A stretch of 64,000 bases of DNA, taken from assembly GCA_963783355.1 (NCBI GenBank), contig CAWANF010000013.1, forward strand, positions 62,001 to 126,000, read 5' to 3'. Both the position numbers and the translations under genes were made by a program. This document shows, piece after piece, positions 29,295-39,158 of the stretch. The notes below the pieces were generated by a model. It ran no database searches and was not told where the DNA came from. It saw nothing but the letters and a program-made list of their open reading frames with translations. Each line of letters begins with the position of its first letter. Within the stretch, counting starts at the first letter, position 1. This DNA is from CAWANF01 sp963783355. Lineage in GTDB: Bacteria > Bacteroidota > Rhodothermia > Balneolales > DATFMH01.

Positions 29295-29302
29295 TTTTTA
29301 TT

Positions 29303-30448
29303 TTACACAAAAGTAAAAGCATGTTCCAAATCAGCAATTAAATCTTCGACATCTTCAATGCCTACTGAAAGACGGATTAATGAATCTTTCAATCCAGCTT
29401 TTTCCCGAACATCCTTTGGAATAGATGCGTGAGTCATTGAAGCCGGATGAGAAATGAGGGATTCTACTCCGCCTAAACTTTCAGCCAATGTAAAAAAGTG
29501 GGTATGCTTCATGAATTCATGGGCTTTCTCTATAGAGTCGTCTTTCAGTGAAAAGGAAGCCATGGCGCCGAAATCTCTCATCTGTTTTGCAGCGATAGCA
29601 TGCTGTGGATGCGATTTCAGTCCCGGGTATCGTACTTGTCCCACTTTGGGATGTTTTGAAAGATAATCGACAATTTCTTTGGCATTTTCACAGGCCCTTT
29701 GAACACGGACATGCAGTGTTTTTACCCCACGCAATGTCAAATAGGAATCCATCGGCCCGGGAACAGCACCCGTTGTCTTGACCTGGAATCGTGCATTTTC
29801 CATAATTTCACTATTTGAACTGCAAATAGCTCCGCCAATTACGTCGGAGTGGCCACCGATGTATTTAGTTGTTGAATGCACCACCGCGTCGGCTCCTAAT
29901 GCCAATGGATTCTGCAGATAGGGCGAAGCAAACGTGTTATCGACAGCAGTAAGTATTTTCTTGCCGCGGGCAATATCGGTGACAGCCTTAATATCGACAA
30001 TATTTAATAATGGATTGGTCGGTGTCTCTATCCAGATGAGACGCGTTTTATTGGTCGCTGCTTTTTCCACATTTTCAGCTATGGTCATATCGATAAAACT
30101 AAATTCTATGCCATAGGGGGCAAAGACCTGTGTGAAGAGGCGATAGGTTCCACCATAAAGATCGTTGGAGGCTATGACATGATCACCGGGGCGAAGCATT
30201 TTGAGCATGGCATCCATAGCCCCACAACCACTTGAATAACATGCACATTCATCTGCACCTTCCAGTCCTGCCAATAACTTTTCCAAAGCGGTTCTGGTTG
30301 GATTTCCTACGCGTGCATAATCGTAACCTTTATTAACATTTGGAGCTTCCTGTGCATAAGTAGAAGTCTGAAATATCGGTGGCATGACTGCTCCCGATGT
30401 CTCTTCAGGTTTTTGGCCGGCATGAATGGCCTTGGTATTAAATTTCAT
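29303..30448 (-). CDS. Cystathionine gamma-synthase/lyase family PLP enzyme
   Basis: A 381-residue PLP enzyme of the Cys/Met metabolism family. The Schiff-base lysine is Lys195 in HSTTKYIGGHSD. Other family blocks are YDYARVGNPTR, the SSGCGAMDA phosphate region, NDLYGGTYRLF and SLGGVESL.SHPASMTH. It could be cystathionine gamma-synthase (MetB, methionine synthesis) or gamma-lyase (cysteine from cystathionine); the sequence does not decide between them. No other methionine or cysteine genes are adjacent. Confidence 0.92.
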   Translation of the reverse strand: MKFNTKAIHAGQKPEETSGAVMPPIFQTSTYAQEAPNVNKGYDYARVGNPTRTALEKLLAGLEGADECACYSSGCGAMDAMLKMLRPGDHVIASNDLYGGTYRLFTQVFAPYGIEFSFIDMTIAENVEKAATNKTRLIWIETPTNPLLNIVDIKAVTDIARGKKILTAVDNTFASPYLQNPLALGADAVVHSTTKYIGGHSDVIGGAICSSNSEIMENARFQVKTTGAVPGPMDSYLTLRGVKTLHVRVQRACENAKEIVDYLSKHPKVGQVRYPGLKSHPQHAIAAKQMRDFGAMASFSLKDDSIEKAHEFMKHTHFFTLAESLGGVESLISHPASMTHASIPKDVREKAGLKDSLIRLSVGIEDVEDLIADLEHAFTFV

Positions 30449-30497
30449 AATATGTACTTCATTAATAATTTGGAATAAACAGTATTGTCATAAAGTA

Positions 30498-30530
30498 AAA
30501 AAGCTCATCCACAATTGTGAATGAGCTTTT
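30498..30530 (-). terminator. Rho-independent terminator after TPR lipoprotein
   Basis: The stem AAAAGCTCAT / ATGAGCTTTT, with CACAATTGTG pairing inside, makes a long hairpin. It is followed on the minus strand by a T-rich tract (TTTTTTACTTT). It lies just past the minus-strand TPR gene ending at 30538 and separates it from the downstream PLP-enzyme gene. Confidence 0.88.
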
Positions 30531-30537
30531 AAAAATG

Positions 30538-31836
30538 TCATGTTTTTAATTTCTTTTCCAACACGGCCGCTTTGTCTTTCATTCCCAGATAAATATAGGT
30601 TTTATAAAGGGCCTTCATCAGGTTGGTGTTATCAGGTTCTTTATTAGAGACAACTTCAAGATAGGGGACCGCTTTATGCAGCAAATCGTGTGCGGTGCCG
30701 TCATAAAGGTCAGCCAGTTTTTTATCCCGGATGACATCCATGATTTTTAAATAGTACGTACCCGTATTTTGATACATGGTACCAAGGGCGTAATCAATAC
30801 TGCTGTTCGTGGAATCAATCGTTTGTGCTTTCAAAAGATTGGTCTCGGCATGATTGAAATATGTTTTGGCCTTGTTTTCAATAACATCTGCAGAATCACT
30901 TAATGCAGTTAAATTACTATCGGCCGATACCTGATTTTTGCCAGTGGCAGAGTCATAAATATTTTTTCGAATTTGATACAATTCTTCAAAATAACTTTGA
31001 CTGATATTGAAAAGCTGCACACCGTAAGCTAACAGGTAATTTGAATTGTTAACATCATTCTCCAGGAGATGGTTTAATAAGTCGGCGGCTTTTTCATGTT
31101 CACCGTTGGCCAGATAAGCATTGGCCAGTCCATGTAGCAGATTGATATTTCCCGGTTCATCCTGAAGAGCTTCTTTATAAGTATCAATCGCATGATCAAA
31201 TTGCTGGTTTTCCAGGTAAAGGAAAGCCAAACGGGTGATATCTTTCTGGGTATGACTGTTATTATCGAATGAAACCGCCGTTTCCATTGAAGATATGGCA
31301 TTGTTCATTTCTCCGAGTTTGTAATAAACTTCAGCTTTGGCATCATAGGTAATGCCGCTGTCCGGTTCTATCACATTTGCATTTTCAAGATGCTGTAATG
31401 AGAGCTCAAGCTGCTGGCGGCTGCCGGTACTGTCATTCTTAAGAATGGAGACCCCGTCATTATGTTCTTTGGCCCATGCTTTTGACAGGATATTATCAAT
31501 CTTACCGTAGTTGTCTGAACTTGTCTTTGATTGCGATTTATAAAGTTTCTTAGCTTTAATAAGGGCATCACGCATCTCGGAGAACAGGGGTTTTCTGTCG
31601 GATGGCCGGGATTGCTGCACGGCCATTTTATCCAGAATAGAACCTTTGTAGAAGTAAGCGTCGGGGTTGACCGGATTTTTCTTGATTGAATTCTCAATCG
31701 AATTCAGCGCCTGCGAGTAGTCTTGTTGATCCAGGTTTAATTTTGTTGCCTGGGTCGTTGGCTTATTCGTTTGACATCCAAAAAATAACCCGAAGGCAAG
31801 AATAAATCCTGCCATTCGGGTAGTAAACTTTATCAT
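30538..31836 (-). CDS. TPR repeat lipoprotein (paralogue 1)
   Basis: A 432-residue lipoprotein with lipobox LFFGC (Cys21) and about eight tetratricopeptide repeats along the mature chain (e.g. ALNSIENSIKKNPVNPDAYFYKG read across its start, and later LLHGLANAYLANGEHEKAADLL). TPR arrays bind protein partners; nothing shows a specific ligand. It is clearly homologous to the gene immediately upstream (shared KPSDR, IEPDS.I.YD..AEVY and YLGMKDKAA-type blocks), so the pair is a tandem duplication. The two genes are 35 bases apart and likely co-transcribed. Confidence 0.85.
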   Translation of the reverse strand: MIKFTTRMAGFILAFGLFFGCQTNKPTTQATKLNLDQQDYSQALNSIENSIKKNPVNPDAYFYKGSILDKMAVQQSRPSDRKPLFSEMRDALIKAKKLYKSQSKTSSDNYGKIDNILSKAWAKEHNDGVSILKNDSTGSRQQLELSLQHLENANVIEPDSGITYDAKAEVYYKLGEMNNAISSMETAVSFDNNSHTQKDITRLAFLYLENQQFDHAIDTYKEALQDEPGNINLLHGLANAYLANGEHEKAADLLNHLLENDVNNSNYLLAYGVQLFNISQSYFEELYQIRKNIYDSATGKNQVSADSNLTALSDSADVIENKAKTYFNHAETNLLKAQTIDSTNSSIDYALGTMYQNTGTYYLKIMDVIRDKKLADLYDGTAHDLLHKAVPYLEVVSNKEPDNTNLMKALYKTYIYLGMKDKAAVLEKKLKT

Positions 31837-31871
31837 ATAAAAATGATGCTTAATTGTTTATGGGAACGATA

Positions 31872-33191
31872 TTAATTGCCCAAACCAGCTTTTTTCATAG
31901 CTTCGGCTGCTTTCTCTTTCATACCGAGCGTAGTATATACTTTGAATAAAGACTGCCAGTAACCTTGATTGTTCGGTTCAAGTTCGGTTGCCTTTTCGTA
32001 ATATGGTAAAGTATCTTTCAGAACTTGTTTGGCTTCTTTATCGTATTCTGCAGCTTTTTTATTGTCATCAGTATTATTCCGTTTTTGGAACAATGCAGCT
32101 GCTTTATTTTGATAAATAACCCCCAGCGTGTGATAAGCCGTAGCATCTTTCGGGCGAAGCTCAATCGTTTTTTTCAATTGAACTTCTGCTTTAGAGGTCA
32201 AATCGTCGATATTTGATTGAAGAGAATCGTTGGATGCCGACAGACTGTTAATCTCAGATTTCAGCTCTTGCTCTTTACTCTTATTCGATGTCTTATTCAG
32301 ATCCTGTTTCAGGTTGAATATCTTATCGTAATTCGAGTTCAGTTTATTATTCATGTCGAGTACGAGTTTATAGAGCTCGGTACCGTAAACCAAACGATAT
32401 TGTGGGTTATTCGGATCGTTTTCAATGAGGCCCTGAACCGCTTTAATCGCGTTTTGGGTATCATTCAACGCTAAATACGAATTAGCAAGTTGCTGAACAA
32501 TTTTGACGTTATCGGGATACATCTTCTGAGCTTTTTTCAATAAGTTGACCGCTTCTTTCGGCTTTTTATCGATATTATAGAAAGTAGCAAGTCTCAGATA
32601 GGTGTTGACGTCAGATTTTGGGTCAATTTTGATGACATTTTCCAAAGTTTGTTCGGCGGCAGGTAAATCTTTCTTCATATTGTAAACTTCGGCAAGTACG
32701 TCATACGATATAACACTGTCGGGCTCAATGATGGTAGCGTTTTTCAGATGGGCAACAGCTTTATTAAGATTTTCAGGTGTACGGGTGCTGTCGCTGCTGA
32801 CTAACTTGATGGCATTGTTATGTTCGTTGGTCCAAAGTCTTTGTGTTTCCAAATTCATCAACATCTCTTCCTTGGGAGCTTTTTCTTCTTTGGAAAAGAG
32901 GGTCTTGGCATGGTCGAAAGCCTGCATCATCTCTTTGTAATCACTGGTGCGATCAGAAGGCTTTGCTTTGCTTTCAGCCATTTTAGAAAGGGTATATCCC
33001 TTATAATAGTAAGCTATTGCGCTAGTGGAATCTTGCTTGATTGCAGCTTCTGCAGCTTCCAGAGCTTTTTGGTAATCATTATTTTTTAAATTCAGCTTCG
33101 CCGTTTCGATATTAGGATCGGAACCCTGACAAGCATAGAACATAAAAACAGATACCAGAGCTGTTAAAGAATATCTTAAAAATTTTCTCAT
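31872..33191 (-). CDS. TPR repeat lipoprotein (paralogue 2)
   Basis: A 439-residue lipoprotein with lipobox FMFYAC (Cys21), TPR repeats through most of its length and a central coiled-coil-like stretch (NKTSNKSKEQELKSE..NSLSASNDSLQSN) lying between TPR blocks. It resembles the following gene over its whole length, including the KPSDR and IEPDSVISYD blocks, but the coiled-coil insert is shorter or absent there. It sits first in the pair, so its upstream gap (33192-33333, divergent with the hydrolase) should carry the promoter. Confidence 0.85.
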   Translation of the reverse strand: MRKFLRYSLTALVSVFMFYACQGSDPNIETAKLNLKNNDYQKALEAAEAAIKQDSTSAIAYYYKGYTLSKMAESKAKPSDRTSDYKEMMQAFDHAKTLFSKEEKAPKEEMLMNLETQRLWTNEHNNAIKLVSSDSTRTPENLNKAVAHLKNATIIEPDSVISYDVLAEVYNMKKDLPAAEQTLENVIKIDPKSDVNTYLRLATFYNIDKKPKEAVNLLKKAQKMYPDNVKIVQQLANSYLALNDTQNAIKAVQGLIENDPNNPQYRLVYGTELYKLVLDMNNKLNSNYDKIFNLKQDLNKTSNKSKEQELKSEINSLSASNDSLQSNIDDLTSKAEVQLKKTIELRPKDATAYHTLGVIYQNKAAALFQKRNNTDDNKKAAEYDKEAKQVLKDTLPYYEKATELEPNNQGYWQSLFKVYTTLGMKEKAAEAMKKAGLGN

Positions 33192-33333
33192 AATCCTGGG
33201 AGAATGTTGTATTCAGTTATTTATTACAGTTTTTTTGATATTAGAAGGTAACTATACGATAAACTTTCTGCAATATATTTATGTTTTCATATCTTAGCAT
33301 AATGCGGCTTATTCGATAGTTTATCAAAAATAA

Positions 33334-34215
33334 ATGCCCAGAAGTTGTATCTTATTCTCTATGTTTTCTAATACATCTTATCCAGTTGTTCAAACTGAAA
33401 ATTTTCGATACGTATTTGTCGAAGGGAAGGGCTATTCCGATACGCCTTTGGTGATGTTGCACGGCTTGTTTGGCGGCTTAAGCAATTTCGATCATTTGAT
33501 TAGTTTAGTTGGGCGAAGCCGGGATATCATTGTGCCTGAAATGCCGCTTTATAAGTTGGACAATGTGGATTACACTGTTCCGGAGTTAACCCGTTGGGTT
33601 ATAGAGAATGTCATAACCGGTCTCGGTTTAGGGAAAGTGATTCTGCTGGGGAATTCCCTTGGCGGACATATTGCTATGGATTGTGCGGTTCTACGCCCGG
33701 ATTTAGTCAAAGGCCTTATTTTAACGGGGAGTTCGGGTTTGTTTGAAGACGGATTTGGCTGCTCCCGCCCAAAAAGATTCGATCGTAACTATATACGTGA
33801 GAGAGCAGCAATGACATTTTACGATTATAATGTGGAAGAAGATATGGTCGACGAGATTCAGTCTATTTTGAGAAACAGAAAAAAGCTGTCGAAGCTGGTT
33901 AAAATTGCGCGTTCGGCCCGTGAATACAATATGAGCTCTAATCTCAGGAAGATTATCCAGCCTTGTTTGTTGATTTGGGGGCGCAATGACCTGATTACTC
34001 CGCCCGCCGTTGCCTTAGCATTGATGAACGGGTTACCCAATGCCCGTCTGAAATGGATAGATCAATGCGGGCATGCTCCGATGATGGAAAAACCACTGGA
34101 TTTTGTTCGTACAGTATCCGATTTTCTGGGGGAAATAGAATCAACTGTTTTGAATGGGTTTACACGAATTTCACAAATAGATAAAAAATATGAGCGACAA
34201 GAAAGTTATTCATAG
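33334..34215 (+). CDS. Alpha/beta hydrolase
   Basis: An alpha/beta-hydrolase of 293 residues. The oxyanion-type motif HGLFGG lies early, the nucleophile elbow is GNSLGG (Ser108 from the first ATG), the acid lies in WGRNDLITP and the His in CGHAPMMEKP. The order fits esterases, C-C hydrolases and related enzymes; the substrate is unknown. A second ATG at 33361 would remove 9 residues that have no fold match and may be the true start; neither has a clear ribosome-binding site. The 3' end overlaps ridA by 26 bases. Confidence 0.85.
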   Translation: MPRSCILFSMFSNTSYPVVQTENFRYVFVEGKGYSDTPLVMLHGLFGGLSNFDHLISLVGRSRDIIVPEMPLYKLDNVDYTVPELTRWVIENVITGLGLGKVILLGNSLGGHIAMDCAVLRPDLVKGLILTGSSGLFEDGFGCSRPKRFDRNYIRERAAMTFYDYNVEEDMVDEIQSILRNRKKLSKLVKIARSAREYNMSSNLRKIIQPCLLIWGRNDLITPPAVALALMNGLPNARLKWIDQCGHAPMMEKPLDFVRTVSDFLGEIESTVLNGFTRISQIDKKYERQESYS

Positions 34216-34573
34216 CGATAACGCCCCGGCGGCCATTGGTCCCTACAGCCAGGCCATTGTATCTAATGGCATGGTTTATTGTTCCGGACAAATTGGGTTA
34301 AATGCCTCTGATGGTTCATTGGCCGGTAATGATATTGAAACACAGACCCGCCAGGTTATGAAAAACCTGGGTGAAGTACTGAAGGCAGCCGGTTCCGGAT
34401 TTGATAAAGTTGTGAAGTGTTCAATATTTTTGGCAGATATGGGTGACTTCGCCGTCGTCAATGCAATTTATGGTGAATATTTCCAGGTTGATCCGCCAGC
34501 CCGGGAAACGGTGGCCGTGAGAACATTACCTAAAAATGTATTGGTGGAAATCAGCTGTATTGCAAGCGTTTAG
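34190..34573 (+). CDS. ridA: RidA family deaminase
   Basis: A 127-residue RidA (YjgF/UK114) protein that hydrolyses reactive enamine/imine intermediates from PLP enzymes. The family blocks IGPYSQA, SGQIGLN and the C-terminal ETVAVRTLPKNVLVEISC are intact, including the Arg that binds the imine carboxylate. The start ATG lies inside the end of the hydrolase gene, so the two are translationally coupled. It is a general housekeeping function. Confidence 0.96.
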   Translation: MSDKKVIHSDNAPAAIGPYSQAIVSNGMVYCSGQIGLNASDGSLAGNDIETQTRQVMKNLGEVLKAAGSGFDKVVKCSIFLADMGDFAVVNAIYGEYFQVDPPARETVAVRTLPKNVLVEISCIASV

Positions 34574-34595
34574 AAAACGATTCGCTGCTTTTCTC

Positions 34596-36026
34596 TCAGT
34601 TAATCATTCCGCTGCGCCAGTCTTCTACTTTCGTCACGTCAGAACGTTCGTACATCATATTCCTTTTGAGAACATAATGTTCAAAAGGAAAATAACCCGA
34701 TAGATTTCGAACACGAACAAAATAGAAAACTCCGGATATATCATCCATAGAATGCGAATAATACCAGGCCATTCCATCCGGACCTTTTTCGACATATGAG
34801 GGCGGGCCGTATAAAATATATACCATGCCCGGATCCGTTTTCCATCCTTCTTTATACGTGCTGAATAGCATGTTCGCTTCTTCTACGCGACTGTAATAGC
34901 TAGAAATAACTGATCTTGCGAGATTTTTATTGGCTATGATCTTACCCCAAAAAGAATCAAATGCTGATTTTAAAGTGTCGGTATTAAGGCTTTTTATCAG
35001 TTTTTTATATTCTTTTGGATATGCAATGTAAACAACAGCTTCCGCAAGCTGTTTTAATGTGGTGAGTCGCGGATAGGCAGGCCCTTTGATTGAAAAGTCC
35101 CTGGATTTTGCAAAATTCAGATAAGGATCCGGTGATTTGCCTAAAACCTGGATACGATAGTTTCCTTCTGTCAGTTTAGGCATCGTGAAATCGACTTCAG
35201 GAGAACCCGTAATACCGGAATAATTTCTAAAAGACTTTTGCAGGGTATCAGCTTTTCTGAAATCGATTCCCCGATACTCAATACTGGCTGGATTTGGAGT
35301 AAGATATTGAGGCGGCCTGGCCGGCATCGTATCCGATTTAAATTTTAACAGGTACATCGTCACTTTTAAATCGTTGTCCGATTTCTTCAAAAACATTTGC
35401 ATCGAGGCTTTCAAAGAATCCATTCCTTCCCCAATATTGTAGGTTACCAGGGGTTGGAATTTATCGGGACGCCCTTCATAGGAAGGAAACTTTCCTTCTA
35501 ACTGGATGCCGCTGGTAGCAATAGACTTTGCGTTCAGGTCAGGGATATAAGTAGAGGTTCGGTTATAAGCCGATTTGCTTGAGTTATCATCAGTAACATT
35601 GGCTTCAATCAGATACTTGCCTGGTTCTGTGATATAACTTGCTTTAAAAGCATATACCGCATATCCCTTCGTCTCTTTGTAACTGGGAACATCTATTTCT
35701 TTGGTGTACGATTTCAGAAACTGTTTCTTATCCCCATCGGTTTTTTTGATGCTCAGCGTAATATCAAATTTGGCATAGTACGTGCCTTTCCCATTGTTAG
35801 CTTTAAATATGAGATTACTGTATGGCAAATTAAGGTACACATGAATAGCCGGAATCTGATTGCTGCTGTATAATCCTATGGCTCCGATATTGAAATTGGG
35901 TAATCCTGGAACATAGGTTTCTATATTCCCGACATCTTCATTAGCATAATTCGATGTTTTACATCCGGTTAAGCCCCCGAATGCAAGGATTATCAGCAGA
36001 AGAATATTACGAGTGGAAGTCGTCAT
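34596..36026 (-). CDS. GWxTD domain lipoprotein
   Basis: A 476-residue lipoprotein with lipobox GLTGC (Cys22). The defining GWKTDPGMVYILYGPPS block lies near residue 400, followed by aromatic-rich WYYSHSMDD. The N-terminal two-thirds look like beta-sandwich domains. GWxTD proteins are common in the FCB group and some other phyla; their function is not established. It starts one base after the M23 peptidase stop on the same strand, so the pair is an operon and may act together at the envelope. Confidence 0.9.
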   Translation of the reverse strand: MTTSTRNILLLIILAFGGLTGCKTSNYANEDVGNIETYVPGLPNFNIGAIGLYSSNQIPAIHVYLNLPYSNLIFKANNGKGTYYAKFDITLSIKKTDGDKKQFLKSYTKEIDVPSYKETKGYAVYAFKASYITEPGKYLIEANVTDDNSSKSAYNRTSTYIPDLNAKSIATSGIQLEGKFPSYEGRPDKFQPLVTYNIGEGMDSLKASMQMFLKKSDNDLKVTMYLLKFKSDTMPARPPQYLTPNPASIEYRGIDFRKADTLQKSFRNYSGITGSPEVDFTMPKLTEGNYRIQVLGKSPDPYLNFAKSRDFSIKGPAYPRLTTLKQLAEAVVYIAYPKEYKKLIKSLNTDTLKSAFDSFWGKIIANKNLARSVISSYYSRVEEANMLFSTYKEGWKTDPGMVYILYGPPSYVEKGPDGMAWYYSHSMDDISGVFYFVRVRNLSGYFPFEHYVLKRNMMYERSDVTKVEDWRSGMIN

Positions 36027-36027
36027 T

Positions 36028-37998
36028 TCATTTTTTTACCGTGTATGTAGCTTCTGTGTGGTTCCCTGCTTGATCAAAAACAACTATTTTCAATGTATCA
36101 ATTTTTTCCGGTACGAACGAGGGTCGGTAATATGTTAAATGATGTGACTCAGGATCATATTCGGCAATCCCTCTTATATCATTACAATAAAATTTCGCTT
36201 TCCTAAAAGCAATATCGGAAAGATTATCTAATACTTTTACAGATGCTACCCATTTCCCGTCACTTCGCCTGTAAATTCTTGGGTGGCTTATTTCCGGAGG
36301 AATGGTGTCCTGTAGAATATAATAATTGCCAAATGCTTTGACCTCGCCAATTAAATTATTCTTATTCATCATACTTGGTTGATATTCAAATCGGCCATGA
36401 TGGGCATTGTAGGAATAAAAAGCTAACCCTTTTAGGCTCGCTTGCTCGGTATCGAGGTGATAATTGAGTGTGATATGAGAATGAATGGGTTCATCTTCGG
36501 GGCCTGTTTGAATTACCGGTAGTCCTTTTCTGTTATGATGATCGATAAAAACTGATAGCGTATCATAAACGGTTTTTGGACGAAAAGTGACTTCGAGTTT
36601 TTGATCAGGTGTGTTGATTACCGATTCTTTGCCGGGATAAACACGATGGAGTAATAGTTCGTGATGATCTCTGAATTTAAATAACAAAGGATACGGGGTG
36701 TTTAAATTTATTCCTTCATTTCGGGAGACCTGCGAATATACTTCAGAAACAGGGTCTCCGGGTTTTAATTCAACAACCTGCAAATCATGTAAGGATTCGG
36801 AAGGGCTCACCCAGTCTTCCGACCAATACCAACCATTGATATCGCGATTGGTAAAACTGGCATTTTCGATGGATGGTTTTTTTGCAAGGGTTTTATTATC
36901 GGGAGTTGGTATTTCCTTTTGTGGAGCATTAACGACCAATCGTACCGTCGCTTTACTGGTATTCCCGAAATAATCGGATGCGATGATCTCGAATGTGTAC
37001 GTTCCTTTAGGCAGATTAATGACACCGCGGTTTTTAGTCTGAATATAAAAAGGCAGAGTATTGCCGTCTTTCAGATATAATCGTTGAAATCCTTCACCAT
37101 TTCTCCGGATTATTGGATAAACACGATCCAGATTTAATTGATCCGTGTTACTGTAGGAGAAACTGTCTATTTTCGAATGAAAGTAAACAGTTTTGCCAAG
37201 CTTCAGGTATAATTGATATACAGCGAATTCATTGTGAACATGATCTGCTTTGTCATAGTTGTTCACCCCCAATCCAATAGCTCCGCTGACATGAACGGTT
37301 CCGAAGGAATAGTTTTTACCGGTTCTATACGCCCTTTTGATCAATATATGTTTGCGGCCGTTGACGAGTGAATTTTGATTGATTGGTTCCACCGATAATG
37401 CCAAAATTCGTGGGCGGGTATGATCTTCAACCTTTAAATTGGTATCAAATGGATTGAATGGACTTTCGGTGGGAGTGCGCAACTCAAAATGTAAATGGGG
37501 CGGACCGATTCCGGAAGATCCGGTGTAACCAATGACATCCCCCTTTTTAAAATGGATATTGTAACTGGTTACTATTTTATCGAAATCAAAAGTATAGTTA
37601 ATCATTCTTAAGGAGTCGACCAAATGTCTGATTTGATGGTTGAAATCCCGAAGATGGGCGTACACCGAAAATGAGCCGTCTTTGTGTCTGAGATACACCA
37701 CGTTTCCATAACCTATGGGTCCGGTCCTGACTCTGTATAAAATTCCATTTCGGGTTGCGAAAACTTTGAAACCCTTTCGTCCCCAGGTTTTTATATCGAG
37801 CCCGGCGTGAAAATGATTGGGCCTTGTCTCACCGAATGATGATGTCATATCATGGCTGGCGTCGGTAGGCCACAGGTATGTAGTTCCGGGAGAAAGAAAG
37901 GATAATTTTTGTTGTGCCTGGGTGATCCGGGGAATTAAGCTTATTAAAAGAAATATGGAAAACAGGATAGAAGAATTACGGAGATGATGAAAATTCAT
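36028..37998 (-). CDS. M23 family metallopeptidase
   Basis: A 656-residue secreted protein with signal peptide (1-29) and an N-terminal LytM/M23 domain. The zinc ligands are His64 and Asp68 in HFHAGLDI and His168/His170 in PHLHFELR, so the catalytic site is complete. Following residues (about 190-656) form Ig-like or beta-sandwich modules. M23 enzymes cut peptidoglycan cross-links, and the large C-terminal part could anchor or regulate. It is upstream of and co-transcribed with the GWxTD lipoprotein. Confidence 0.92.
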   Translation of the reverse strand: MNFHHLRNSSILFSIFLLISLIPRITQAQQKLSFLSPGTTYLWPTDASHDMTSSFGETRPNHFHAGLDIKTWGRKGFKVFATRNGILYRVRTGPIGYGNVVYLRHKDGSFSVYAHLRDFNHQIRHLVDSLRMINYTFDFDKIVTSYNIHFKKGDVIGYTGSSGIGPPHLHFELRTPTESPFNPFDTNLKVEDHTRPRILALSVEPINQNSLVNGRKHILIKRAYRTGKNYSFGTVHVSGAIGLGVNNYDKADHVHNEFAVYQLYLKLGKTVYFHSKIDSFSYSNTDQLNLDRVYPIIRRNGEGFQRLYLKDGNTLPFYIQTKNRGVINLPKGTYTFEIIASDYFGNTSKATVRLVVNAPQKEIPTPDNKTLAKKPSIENASFTNRDINGWYWSEDWVSPSESLHDLQVVELKPGDPVSEVYSQVSRNEGINLNTPYPLLFKFRDHHELLLHRVYPGKESVINTPDQKLEVTFRPKTVYDTLSVFIDHHNRKGLPVIQTGPEDEPIHSHITLNYHLDTEQASLKGLAFYSYNAHHGRFEYQPSMMNKNNLIGEVKAFGNYYILQDTIPPEISHPRIYRRSDGKWVASVKVLDNLSDIAFRKAKFYCNDIRGIAEYDPESHHLTYYRPSFVPEKIDTLKIVVFDQAGNHTEATYTVKK

Positions 37999-38141
37999 TA
38001 AACGGGGTAGTTTTAGAGATTACAGAATCAGGATAAATTAGCATATCCCGGGAGACACATTGAACCTAAAGATTTAAAAAAATCCTTGCAGAGCCAAACG
38101 AAATTCTGCTATCAGATAAAAAAGTCAGGACTTTTTTTTAA

Positions 38142-38801
38142 TTACTCGACATTGACATGTAAAGATGTCAAATGGTCTCCCAATGTGGCTTCTAAAACAT
38201 CTCCGGAATAGAGTGGACCAACTCCCTGAGGAGTTCCAGTAAAAATTAAATCGCCGGGACTCAGTGTGAAATAATTGGATACCCGGGAAATCAAGGTAGG
38301 AATAGAGAATATCATGTCACGGGTATTTCCTTCCTGCCTCGTTTCTCCATTGATTTGGAGGTTGAACGAAAGGTTGCTGATATCCGTGACTTGTGCAGCT
38401 TCAATAAAGTTGCTGATAGGAGCGAAGGTATCAAATCCTTTTGCTGTAGCCCATGGAAGTGATTTCTCTTTAGCTTGTTGTTGAATATCTCTTGCTGTCA
38501 CGTCAATACCAATACCGTAACCATCGATATGGCTGAGAGCTTCTTCAACCGGGATGTTTTTCCCCCCTTCACCGATTGCTACAACAATTTCGGTTTCGTA
38601 GTGTACTTCGTGACTTTCGCGCGGGAGGATAATCGTATCATCAGAATAGATGATAGAAGTTATGGGCTTGATGAAGATAACCGGATTTTTTGGCACAGGA
38701 TTATTTAACTCCCGTGCATGTTCAAGGTAGTTTCTCCCAATGCAAAAAATGGTATTGATATGCAGACGTTTTTTCAGTCCGGGAACAACAGTATTCATCA
38801 T
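38142..38801 (-). CDS. Fumarylacetoacetate hydrolase family protein
   Basis: A 219-residue FAH-domain protein. The metal-binding EVHYETEIVVAIG segment, GYGIGIDVTARD, and GDLIFTGTPQGVGP near the C-terminus are standard. It is the short form, typical of acylpyruvate hydrolase or oxaloacetate tautomerase members rather than fumarylacetoacetase proper. Substrate cannot be chosen from sequence. It lies alone between the M23 gene and the ribosomal protein operon. Confidence 0.88.
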   Translation of the reverse strand: MMNTVVPGLKKRLHINTIFCIGRNYLEHARELNNPVPKNPVIFIKPITSIIYSDDTIILPRESHEVHYETEIVVAIGEGGKNIPVEEALSHIDGYGIGIDVTARDIQQQAKEKSLPWATAKGFDTFAPISNFIEAAQVTDISNLSFNLQINGETRQEGNTRDMIFSIPTLISRVSNYFTLSPGDLIFTGTPQGVGPLYSGDVLEATLGDHLTSLHVNVE

Positions 38802-38817
38802 GAGCTAATAGTAAAAC

Positions 38818-38850
38818 AAAAAAAGCCTTAATGCAATGAGCAATAAGGCC
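38818..38850 (-). terminator. Rho-independent terminator after rpmA
   Basis: The stem GCCTTAATGC / GCAATAAGGC, with one mismatch and a five-base loop, is followed on the minus strand by seven T. It lies 27 bases past the rpmA stop and should end the rplU-rpmA transcript. Confidence 0.85.
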
Positions 38851-38877
38851 TTGAATAAAATTTAATATATCCTTGTA

Positions 38878-39132
38878 TCAGGATGGATCGATGTGTATAA
38901 ACTTTCGTTCATTTTTACCGGTCGTAAACCGCACAGTACCATTAATTTTGGCAAATATGGTGTAGTCATTTCCAATCCCGACATTTTTACCGGGATGGAA
39001 TTTGGTTCCGCGTTGTCTGACGATAATATTACCGGCCAATACAGACTGACCACCAAATTTTTTTACGCCAAGTCGTTTCGATTCGGAATCGCGACCGTTT
39101 TTGGTAGATCCACCACCTTTTTTGTGAGCCAT
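38878..39132 (-). CDS. rpmA: 50S ribosomal protein L27
   Basis: An 84-residue L27 with the normal N-terminus MAHKKGGGSTKNGRDS and the family core VLAGNIIVRQRGTKFHPG. L27 reaches toward the peptidyl-transferase centre of the 50S subunit. No cleavable Firmicutes-type N-terminal extension is present. It follows rplU by 26 bases on the minus strand, the usual order. Confidence 0.98.
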   Translation of the reverse strand: MAHKKGGGSTKNGRDSESKRLGVKKFGGQSVLAGNIIVRQRGTKFHPGKNVGIGNDYTIFAKINGTVRFTTGKNERKFIHIDPS

Positions 39133-39158
39133 AACTTATGCCGTTTAAAAATTGTTAA

